Part shown: piece after piece, positions 1 through 5,093 of the stretch | Layout of the letters: each line of letters begins with the position of its first letter | How positions within the stretch are numbered: position 1 is the stretch's first letter | NCBI GenBank assembly: GCA_002491225.1 | Contig: DKVN01000147.1 | Location: forward strand, 6,592-12,068 | Reading direction: 5' to 3' | Length of the DNA: 5,477 bases | DNA from: Faecalibacterium sp. UBA7177 | Lineage (GTDB): Bacteria; Bacillota; Clostridia; Oscillospirales; Ruminococcaceae | Translations under genes and position numbers: made by a program | The notes under the pieces: generated by a model | What the model was told of the DNA's origin: nothing | Seen by the model: only the letters and a program-made list of their open reading frames with translations | Database searches by the model: none

Positions 1-1416
1 ACCGGCATCGCCACCGCCTATATGGACAGCATCCCGATGGTGGCCATCACCGGCAACGTCGGCACCAACCTCATCGGGCGGGACAGCTTTCAGGAGGTCT
101 ACATCGCGGGCATCACCATGCCCATCACCAAGCACAACTTTGTGGTGCGCCATGTCGAGGACCTCGCCCCCACTCTGCGCCGGGCCTTCCACATCGCGCA
201 GGCAGGCCGCAAGGGCCCGGTGCTGGTGGATATCCCCAAGGACGTCAGCCAGGCCATCACTGACTATTCCCCCGAGCCGCCCGAGCAGCCCACCACCGTC
301 ACCACCTTTGACAAGGCGGCGGTGACCAAGGCGGCCTGGATGCTGGGGGACGCGAAGTGCCCCTTCCTCTATTTCGGCGGCGGGGTGCGCTCGGCCAGGG
401 CCTGCCGCGCCATGCAGGCCCTGATCGAAAAGGCCCAGATCCCCGCCGCCCACACCCTGATGGCGGCCGGTGTGCTGGGCTACGGCCACCCCCTCAACCT
501 CGGGCTGCTGGGCATGCACGGCTGCTATGCCGCCAACAAGGCGGTCAACGAGGCGGATGTGGTGCTGGCCGTCGGCACCCGCTTCAGCGACCGGGTGGCC
601 ATGGACCCCAGCCGCTTTGCCCCCAAAGCAAAGATCATCCAGATCGACATCGACGCCAGCGAGGTCAACAAAAACGTCCCGGTGGCCCACCACATCGTCG
701 GGGACGCCGCCCTCATCCTCGAGGCGATGCTGCCCCTCGTTGAGCCCGCCGCCCACGAGGAGTGGCTGGGGCGGATCCGCTCCTGGCAGAGCATGGACTA
801 CCGCCCCAAGGACCACGACGACCGGCTGATGCCCCACCAGATCATCGGCTGCTGCTGCGAGCTGGCCGGGCCGGACGCGGTGTATGTCACCGACGTGGGC
901 CAGCACCAGATGTGGGCCGCGCAGTACCTGCGGCATGTCAAGAGCCGCGGCTTCCTCACCAGCGGGGGCCTTGGCACCATGGGCTTCGGCTACGGCGCGG
1001 CGCTGGGGGCCCAGGTGGCGGTCGGGCGCAAGACCCCGGTGATCATGCTCACGGGGGACGGCTCCTTCCACATGAACCTCAACGAGGCCTGCACCGCGGT
1101 CAGCTATGACCTGCCGGTGATCACGGTGCTCTTCAACAACCAGGTGCTGGGCATGGTGCGCCAGTGGCAAACCGCCTTTTACGGCTGCCGCTACTCCTCC
1201 ACCGACCCCCACCGCAAGACCGATTATGTCAAATTGGCCGCGGGCTTCGGCCTCAAGGGCTATCACTGCGAGACCCTCGCCCAGTTCAGGGCGGCCTTTG
1301 CCGAGGCGCTCGCCGCCAAAAAGCCGGCCTGGATCGAGTGCGTGATCGACAAGGACGAGCGGGTGCTGCCCATGATCCCGCCGGGCGGCGCGTTTGACGA
1401 CATCGTGATGGAATAA
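1..1416 (+). CDS. ilvB: Acetolactate synthase catalytic (large) subunit, 5'-partial
   Basis: Thiamine-diphosphate (ThDP) enzyme that condenses two pyruvates to acetolactate, or pyruvate with 2-ketobutyrate to acetohydroxybutyrate, the first common step of valine/isoleucine synthesis in the cytoplasm. The frame is open from base 1 (TGIATAYMDSIP, a family hallmark), so the in-frame ATG at 22 is internal. 471 residues are visible; the family is usually about 560, so roughly 90 N-terminal residues, including the catalytic Glu, lie outside the window. Visible landmarks, numbered from base 1, are FQE at 30-32; a central FAD-type domain at about 105-240 with LGMHG (170-174) and GTRFSDRV; and a C-terminal ThDP domain at about 280-455. 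The ThDP/Mg motif GDG (352-354) is followed after 24 residues by NN (379-380), then VRQWQ with the conserved Trp389. The spot after 'GNV' that is often Pro or Ala is Gly. A 14-base gap to ilvN argues for co-translation as a holoenzyme. Other ThDP decarboxylases are unlikely given this neighbourhood. Confidence 0.97.
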   Translation, partial: TGIATAYMDSIPMVAITGNVGTNLIGRDSFQEVYIAGITMPITKHNFVVRHVEDLAPTLRRAFHIAQAGRKGPVLVDIPKDVSQAITDYSPEPPEQPTTVTTFDKAAVTKAAWMLGDAKCPFLYFGGGVRSARACRAMQALIEKAQIPAAHTLMAAGVLGYGHPLNLGLLGMHGCYAANKAVNEADVVLAVGTRFSDRVAMDPSRFAPKAKIIQIDIDASEVNKNVPVAHHIVGDAALILEAMLPLVEPAAHEEWLGRIRSWQSMDYRPKDHDDRLMPHQIIGCCCELAGPDAVYVTDVGQHQMWAAQYLRHVKSRGFLTSGGLGTMGFGYGAALGAQVAVGRKTPVIMLTGDGSFHMNLNEACTAVSYDLPVITVLFNNQVLGMVRQWQTAFYGCRYSSTDPHRKTDYVKLAAGFGLKGYHCETLAQFRAAFAEALAAKKPAWIECVIDKDERVLPMIPPGGAFDDIVME

Positions 1417-1430
1417 AGGGGGCGCGGAGG
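1415..1430 (+). promoter_or_regulatory. Ribosome binding site of ilvN, two overlapping candidates
   Basis: AAAGGGGG at 1415-1422 begins inside the ilvB stop codon and sits 8 bases before the ilvN ATG. It can pair with the anti-SD through one G-U wobble. A second SD-like GGAGG at 1426-1430 directly abuts the ATG, which is too close for normal use. I infer that the first is the working site. The tight coupling to the ilvB stop suggests that ribosomes finishing ilvB start ilvN. Confidence 0.6.
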
Positions 1431-1949
1431 ATGAAAAAACAGGTCGTCAGCCTTTTGGTGGACAACCAGGCCGGGGTGCTCACCCGGGTCTCGAGCCTCT
1501 TTGGCCGCCGGGGCTTCAACATCGACAGCCTCACCGTCTCGGCCACCGACGACCCCGCCACCAGCCGGATCACCCTGGTGGTGGACGACGACGAGGCGGT
1601 GCTGGCCCAGATCATGCTGCAGACCGCCCGGCTCGAGGAGACCCAGAAGATCTTCCGGCTGGACACCACCCGCAGCCTGCTGCGGGAGCTGCTGCTGCTG
1701 AAAGTGGCGGCAAACTCCCAAAACCGCAGCGAATTGCGGGAGATCGCCAGCATCTACAAGGCCAAGATCATCGACCTCTCGCCCGAGAGCATGGTGTTTG
1801 AGCTGACCGGCGAGCCGGAAAAGATCGATGCCTTTTTGAAGATGTTCGCCAGCTTTACCATCCTCGAGATGTGCCGCACCGGCATCACCGCGCTGGCCCG
1901 CGGCAGCGGCATGGAGCAGCCGCCGGACGGGGAAGAGGTGTTCGGCTGA
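1431..1949 (+). CDS. ilvN: Acetolactate synthase regulatory (small) subunit
   Basis: Regulatory partner of IlvB. It activates the catalytic subunit and carries the valine feedback site. The 172 residues are typical of the IlvN/IlvH family (about 160-175). Residues 3-78 form an ACT domain starting KKQVVSLLVDNQAGVL, with GRRGFNIDSLTV following. Residues about 83-157 match the C-terminal small-subunit domain (SLLRELLLLKV, then ELTGEPEKIDAF). N12, G15 and N30 line up with the valine-site residues known from E. coli IlvH (N11, G14, N29), so valine sensitivity is predicted. The ATG at 1431 gives a complete ACT strand; the next in-frame start, TTG at 1455, would cut into it. The Leu-rich run at about 83-90 is normal for the family and is not a leader-peptide signal. 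The symbol could equally be written ilvH. Confidence 0.96.
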   Translation: MKKQVVSLLVDNQAGVLTRVSSLFGRRGFNIDSLTVSATDDPATSRITLVVDDDEAVLAQIMLQTARLEETQKIFRLDTTRSLLRELLLLKVAANSQNRSELREIASIYKAKIIDLSPESMVFELTGEPEKIDAFLKMFASFTILEMCRTGITALARGSGMEQPPDGEEVFG

Positions 1950-1960
1950 GGCCGGGCGCG

Positions 1961-1977
1961 GGGGCCTTTGACGCCCC
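1961..1977 (+). other. Small GC hairpin after ilvN
   Basis: GGGGC (1961-1965) pairs with GCCCC (1973-1977) around a 7-base loop, CTTTGAC. It lies 12 bases past the ilvN stop. No T-run follows immediately (GATAAAAATGTTT), so on its own it is not a convincing terminator. It may protect the 3' end of the ilvBN segment or be a by-product of high GC. Confidence 0.35.
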
Positions 1978-1994
1978 GATAAAAATGTTTCTCA

Positions 1995-2013
1995 CCGCCG
2001 GGGGCGGGTTTTT
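1995..2013 (+). terminator. Possible weak intrinsic terminator/attenuator between ilvN and ilvC
   Basis: CCGCC (1995-1999) pairs with GGCGG (2003-2007) across a three-base GGG loop. One G and then TTTTT (2009-2013) follow. A GC stem plus a T-run is the form of a Rho-independent terminator, but the stem is only 5 bp and the T-run short, so partial termination at most is expected. It lies inside an apparent operon, so it could lower ilvCD transcription relative to ilvBN. The downstream arm can also pair with 2015-2020 (see findings). Confidence 0.35.
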
Positions 2014-2015
2014 GT

Positions 2016-2036
2016 CCGCCGCGTACTGTGCGGCGG
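2016..2036 (+). other. Stable hairpin in the ilvC leader
   Basis: CCGCCGC (2016-2022) pairs perfectly with GCGGCGG (2030-2036), and a G-T wobble (2023/2029) can extend it inward to a 5-base loop, TACTG. It ends 37 bases before the ilvC SD, so it should not hide the ribosome site directly. There is no T-run after it (GGGTACGC follows), so it is not a terminator. It could stabilise the 5' end of an ilvCD transcript or compete with the preceding hairpin. Confidence 0.45.
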
Positions 2037-2072
2037 GGGTACGCTGGGAAAGACGCATCACCCGATGCAACC

Positions 2073-2083
2073 AAAAGGAGAGG
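2073..2083 (+). promoter_or_regulatory. Ribosome binding site of ilvC (sets the start)
   Basis: AAAAGGAGAGG ends 7 bases before the ATG at 2091. The frame stays open upstream to a GTG at 2028, which would add 21 residues (beginning MRRGYAGKDASP) unlike any KARI N-terminus. The SD and the family-typical MIKKYYDTDCNL start both select 2091. Confidence 0.85.
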
Positions 2084-2090
2084 AACGACC

Positions 2091-3101
2091 ATGATCAAAA
2101 AGTACTATGACACCGACTGCAACCTCGGCATGCTGGACGGCAAGACGGTGGCCGTCATCGGCTTTGGCAGCCAGGGCCACGCCCACGCCATGAACCTCGC
2201 CGAGAGCGGGGTCAAGGTGGTGGTGGGCCTGCGCGAGGGCAGCGCCCACTGGGAAAAGGCCGCCAACTTTGCCAAAACCAACGAAAACCTCTCGGTGATG
2301 AGCATCGAGGAGGCCGCCAAAGCCGGGGACCTCGTGATGATGCTGGTGCCGGACGAGCTGGCCGCCGATATTTACAACAAGCAGGTGGCCCCCAACATGA
2401 AGGAGGGGGACATCCTCGCCTTTGCCCACGGCTTCAACATCCACTTCCAGTTCGTCAAGCCCCAAAAGGATATCGACGTCATCATGATCGCCCCCAAGGG
2501 CCCCGGCCACACGGTGCGCAGCCAGTACCTCGAGGGCAAGGGGGTGCCCAGCCTGATCGCGGTCGAGCAGGACACCAGCGGCAAGGCCAAGGAGTATGCC
2601 CTGGCCTACGCCAGCGGCATCGGCGCGGGCCGGGCCGGCATCCTCGAGACCAGCTTCCGCGAGGAGACCGAGACCGACCTCTTTGGCGAGCAGGCGGTGC
2701 TCTGCGGCGGCGTGTGCGAGCTGATGCACGCCGGCTTTGACACCCTGGTCGAGGCCGGGTACGAGCCCGAGATGGCCTACTTTGAGTGCATCCACGAGAT
2801 GAAGCTGATCGTCGACCTCATCAACGAGGGCGGCTTTGGCAAGATGCGCTACTCGATCAGCAACACCGCCGAGTACGGCGACTACCGCACCGGCCGCCGC
2901 CTCATCACCGACGAGACCCGCAGGGAGATGAAGCAGGTGCTGCGCGAGATCCAGGACGGCACCTTTGCCAGCGAGTTCATGACCGAGATGAGCAGCGGCC
3001 GCCGGGCCAAGTTCCTGGCCACCCGCCGTTTGCAGGCCCAGCACCCGGTGGAGGCGGTGGGCGCGAAGCTGCGCGAGATGATGAGCTGGCTGCACAAGTA
3101 A
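2091..3101 (+). CDS. ilvC: Ketol-acid reductoisomerase, class I (short form)
   Basis: Mg-dependent enzyme that isomerises acetolactate or acetohydroxybutyrate and reduces it with NAD(P)H to the dihydroxy acid, the second common step of the pathway. The 336 residues fit class I KARI (about 330-340), not the roughly 490-residue class II of enterobacteria. Residues 1 to about 188 are the Rossmann domain: GFGSQG at 24-29, cofactor-specificity loop GLREGSAHW at 46-54, catalytic-region H113 (AHGFNIHF) and K136 (APKGPGH). Residues 189-334 are the knotted C-terminal domain. It carries the metal ligands D196 and E200 (ETDLFGEQ), E232 and E236 (FECIHE), and S257 (YSISNTAEYG) for substrate. All catalytic residues are present. 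The loop has Arg48 and Ser51, which suit NADPH, but His53 where Ser or Lys is common, so cofactor preference is open. It is separated from ilvN by 141 bases and from ilvD by 102. Confidence 0.98.
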   Translation: MIKKYYDTDCNLGMLDGKTVAVIGFGSQGHAHAMNLAESGVKVVVGLREGSAHWEKAANFAKTNENLSVMSIEEAAKAGDLVMMLVPDELAADIYNKQVAPNMKEGDILAFAHGFNIHFQFVKPQKDIDVIMIAPKGPGHTVRSQYLEGKGVPSLIAVEQDTSGKAKEYALAYASGIGAGRAGILETSFREETETDLFGEQAVLCGGVCELMHAGFDTLVEAGYEPEMAYFECIHEMKLIVDLINEGGFGKMRYSISNTAEYGDYRTGRRLITDETRREMKQVLREIQDGTFASEFMTEMSSGRRAKFLATRRLQAQHPVEAVGAKLREMMSWLHK

Positions 3102-3113
3102 GCCGCCTTGCCC

Positions 3114-3157
3114 GGCCGCGCAGGGCCCCGGCAGGGCAACCGCCGGGGTCTGCGGCC
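3114..3157 (+). other. Long bulged hairpin between ilvC and ilvD
   Basis: The inner stem pairs 3123-3132 (GGGCCCCGGC) with 3142-3151 (GCCGGGGTCT): 10 bp including two G-T wobbles, with the 9-base loop AGGGCAACC. An outer stem pairs GGCCGC (3114-3119) with GCGGCC (3152-3157). A 3-base bulge (GCA, 3120-3122) lies on one side only, giving 16 bp in all. It is followed by AAATCTTAGCGTTTT rather than an immediate T-run, so it is not a standard terminator. Possible roles, by inference, are protection of the ilvC 3' end, an RNA processing site, or mild attenuation before ilvD. Confidence 0.55.
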
Positions 3158-3183
3158 AAATCTTAGCGTTTTAACACGATTTT

Positions 3184-3191
3184 AGAGGGAG
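3184..3191 (+). promoter_or_regulatory. Ribosome binding site of ilvD, weak and distant
   Basis: AGAGGGAG (3184-3191) is the best purine-rich match and ends 12 bases before the ATG at 3204, longer than the usual 5-9. An in-frame TAG at 3183-3185 rules out any start further upstream, and ATG 3204 gives the family-typical MRSDQVTRGAERAPNRSLF. The surrounding AT-rich stretch (3158-3182) may keep the site unfolded. Confidence 0.55.
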
Positions 3192-3203
3192 TGTGAAAGA
3201 ACC

Positions 3204-4862
3204 ATGCGCAGCGACCAGGTGACCAGGGGCGCCGAGCGCGCCCCCAACCGCAGCCTCTTTTACGCCTGCGGCTTTACCAAGGAAGAACTCGACCGCCCGC
3301 TGATCGGGGTGGTCAGCGCCCACAGCGAGATCGTGCCCGGCCATGTCCATCTGGACAAGCTGGCCGAGGCGGTCAAGGCCGGGGTGCGGATGGCCGGGGG
3401 CACCCCCATCCTCATCCCCTCGATCGGGGTCTGCGACGGCATCGCAATGGGCCACATCGGCATGAAGTACAGCCTCGCCAGCCGCGAGCTGATCGCCGAC
3501 AGCGTCGAGACGATGGCCATCGCCCACCAGCTGGACGGCCTGGTGCTGGTGCCCAACTGCGACAAGATCGTGCCCGGCATGGTCATGGCGGCGGTGCGGC
3601 TCAACATCCCGTGCGTTGTGTGCAGCGGCGGCCCGATGCTGGCCGGGCATTTTGACGGGCAGGAGATCAGCCTTAGCAAGATGTTCGAGGCGGTGGGCTC
3701 CTACAAGGCGGGGCTGATCACGGCCGAGCAGCTGGAGGAGTGCGAGCAGGGCTGCTGCCCGGGCTGCGGCAGCTGCAGCGGTATGTACACCGCCAACAGC
3801 ATGAACTGCCTGTGCGAGGCCATCGGCATCGCGCTGCCCGGCAACGGCACCATCCCGGCGGTGCATTCGGCCCGCACCCAGCTGGCCAAACACGCCGGCA
3901 TGGCGGTGATGGAACTGGTGCGCCGGGACATCAAGGCCCGCGACATCATCCACGAAAAGAGCATCCGCAACGCGCTGGCCTGCGATATGGCCCTGGGCTG
4001 CAGCAGCAACAGCGTGCTGCACCTGCTGGCCATCGCCCGCGAGGCGGGGGTCAGGCTGGACCTCGCCATGTTCAACGAGATGAGCGAGCGGGTGCCCAAC
4101 CTCTGCCACCTCGCCCCCGCCGGCCCCACCCACATGCCCGACCTCTGGGCCGCGGGCGGCATCCCGGCGGTGCAGGCAGAACTTGCCAAAAAGGGCCTGC
4201 TGGACCTCTCGCTCATCACCGCCACCGGCAAAACGGTGGGGGAGAACATCGCCGGGGCGGCCATCCGGGACACCAGCGCCATCCGCCCCATCGAAAACCC
4301 CTATTCGCCCACCGGCGGCATCCAGATCCTCTGGGGCAACCTTGCGCCGTATGGCTGCGTGGTCAAGCGCAGCGCGGTGGCCCCCGAGATGCTCACCCAC
4401 ACCGGCCCCGCCCGGGTTTTTGACAGCGAGGAGGAGGCCATCGCCTGCATCTACGGCGGCGGCATCCATCCGGGCGACGTGGTGGTCATCCGGTACGAGG
4501 GCCCGCGCGGCGGCCCCGGCATGCGGGAGATGCTCAACCCCACCAGCGCGCTTGCGGGCATGGGGCTGGATAAAACCGTCGCCCTCATCACCGACGGGCG
4601 CTTTTCCGGCGCGTCCCGCGGGGCCTCGATCGGCCACGTCTCGCCCGAGGCGGCCAGCGGCGGGCCGATCGGGCTGGTCAAAGAGGGGGATTCGATCACC
4701 ATCGACATCCCCGCCGCCGCCATCACCCTGCATGTGTCGGAGGAGGAGCTGGCCGCCCGCCGTGCCGCCTACATCGCGCCCGAGCCCAAGGTCAAAACCG
4801 GCTGGCTGGCCCGCTATGCCCGCATCGTCAGCGGCGCGGACGAGGGCGCGGTGATGGTGTAA
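3204..4862 (+). CDS. ilvD: Dihydroxy-acid dehydratase
   Basis: Fe-S enzyme that dehydrates 2,3-dihydroxy-isovalerate and -3-methylvalerate to the 2-keto acids, the third common step. The 552 residues match the IlvD/Edd family (about 550-620). Both family signatures are visible: CDKIVPGMVMA beginning at Cys119, and ALITDGRFSGAS at 460-471 with the likely catalytic Ser468. Cluster-binding candidates are C119 and C191 (GCGSCSGMYTANS). Asp78 (GVCDGIAMGH), Asp120, Lys121 (carbamylated in characterised homologues) and Glu442 (GMREML) probably hold the Mg ion. At the position where [2Fe-2S] homologues have a third cysteine (PCN-HL), this protein has PGHVHL with Gly46, as in E. coli IlvD. That predicts an oxygen-labile [4Fe-4S] form, fitting an anaerobe. 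An Edd (6-phosphogluconate dehydratase) assignment is unlikely because of the ilv neighbours and the IlvD-type N-terminus. It is the last gene before the terminator. Confidence 0.97.
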   Translation: MRSDQVTRGAERAPNRSLFYACGFTKEELDRPLIGVVSAHSEIVPGHVHLDKLAEAVKAGVRMAGGTPILIPSIGVCDGIAMGHIGMKYSLASRELIADSVETMAIAHQLDGLVLVPNCDKIVPGMVMAAVRLNIPCVVCSGGPMLAGHFDGQEISLSKMFEAVGSYKAGLITAEQLEECEQGCCPGCGSCSGMYTANSMNCLCEAIGIALPGNGTIPAVHSARTQLAKHAGMAVMELVRRDIKARDIIHEKSIRNALACDMALGCSSNSVLHLLAIAREAGVRLDLAMFNEMSERVPNLCHLAPAGPTHMPDLWAAGGIPAVQAELAKKGLLDLSLITATGKTVGENIAGAAIRDTSAIRPIENPYSPTGGIQILWGNLAPYGCVVKRSAVAPEMLTHTGPARVFDSEEEAIACIYGGGIHPGDVVVIRYEGPRGGPGMREMLNPTSALAGMGLDKTVALITDGRFSGASRGASIGHVSPEAASGGPIGLVKEGDSITIDIPAAAITLHVSEEELAARRAAYIAPEPKVKTGWLARYARIVSGADEGAVMV

Positions 4863-4940
4863 GCCGATAAATTGACTTTGCAGCGAAAGAATTTTTGCGC
4901 GGCTGCCTTGTTTACAACTCGGATACAGAAAATTTACACC
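4863..4940 (+). other. AT-richer spacer after ilvD
   Basis: These 78 bases are clearly lower in GC than everything around them. They contain isolated -35-like hexamers (TTGACT at 4872, TTTACA at 4911), but neither has a -10 match at a normal distance on this strand, and I found none on the other strand. It is probably the untranslated 3' end of the ilv transcript leading into the terminator. Confidence 0.4.
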
Positions 4941-4993
4941 CATTCGGCCGGGAGAGGCGCGCAAAACGCGCCTCTCCCGGCCGAATGTTTCTT
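4941..4993 (+). terminator. Intrinsic terminator of the ilv operon (perfect 21-bp hairpin)
   Basis: The arm at 4941-4961 (beginning CATTCGGCCGGG) is an exact inverted repeat of 4967-4987 (ending CCCGGCCGAATG), with the 5-base loop CAAAA. TTTCTT (4988-4993) follows. It starts 79 bases after the ilvD stop and precedes an independent gene, so it is the natural end of the operon transcript. The stem is much longer than the usual 7-12 bp and has no mismatch. The complementary strand shows no good T-run after the hairpin, so it looks one-directional. Confidence 0.85.
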
Positions 4994-5027
4994 ATAAGGG
5001 GGATAAGGGGGGGCGGCCCGGCGGGGG
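4994..5027 (+). repeat. Tandem ATAAGGGGG repeat and G-runs
   Basis: ATAAGGGGG occurs twice head to tail (4994-5002 and 5003-5011), and the second G-run extends to seven G's (5007-5013). A further G5 run lies at 5023-5027. Splitting the G7 run gives four GGG tracts with loops of about 4, 1 and 9 bases, a loose quadruplex pattern on the + strand. The segment lies between the operon terminator and the lipoprotein gene, in its promoter/leader region. No recognisable -35/-10 pair was found here. Confidence 0.5.
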
Positions 5028-5081
5028 TGATTCGCTTGGCTCTCCCGATGTCCCGCGCCCCGCAAGGTCCCATGCCCACCC

Positions 5082-5088
5082 AAGGAGG
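5082..5088 (+). promoter_or_regulatory. Ribosome binding site of the lipoprotein gene
   Basis: A perfect AAGGAGG lies 5 bases (AAACC) before the ATG at 5094. It is the strongest SD in the window and fixes the start of a reading frame that has no stop before the window ends. Confidence 0.9.
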
Positions 5089-5093
5089 AAACC

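Noticed and set aside
1676..1706. Cluster of leucine codons within ilvN
   Set aside because: It encodes the normal LLRELLLLKV helix of the small-subunit family and lies in the middle of the gene, so it is not an attenuator leader signal.
1968..1990. TTGACG followed by an A/T stretch as an ilvC promoter
   Set aside because: The A/T stretch is only about 7 bases after TTGACG, and no -10 match exists at 16-18 bases.
2031..2051. T-box-like string (GGGGGTACGCTGGG) upstream of ilvC
   Set aside because: T-box elements are known before branched-chain operons in Firmicutes, but the match to the conserved AGGGTGGNACCGCG core is poor. There is no room for the stem I specifier loop and no matching terminator downstream.
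2028..2090. N-terminal extension of ilvC from GTG 2028
   Set aside because: The extra 21 residues do not resemble KARI, and the SD at 2073-2083 serves the ATG at 2091.
1986..2110. Possible 41-residue leader peptide in the ilvN-ilvC gap
   Set aside because: There is no SD before ATG 1986 (GATAAAA precedes it) and no run of Leu, Ile or Val codons. It overlaps the ilvC start by 20 bases. Kept only as a remark in the attenuator finding.
2058..3095. Minus-strand open frame of 345 codons opposite ilvC
   Set aside because: Shadow of ilvC with repetitive His/Leu/Ala/Val/Gly composition and no recognisable motif. GC-rich third positions suppress stop codons on the opposite strand.
4872..4940. TTGACT and TTTACA as promoters of a small RNA ending at the terminator
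   Set aside because: No -10 hexamer lies at 16-18 bases from either, and nothing else supports a separate transcript.
3171..4964. Long minus-strand open frame of 597 codons opposite ilvD
   Set aside because: It mirrors ilvD codon for codon, has a His/Ala/Gly/Asp-heavy composition expected of the complement of GC-rich codons, and runs through the terminator hairpin. IlvD on the + strand is unmistakable.
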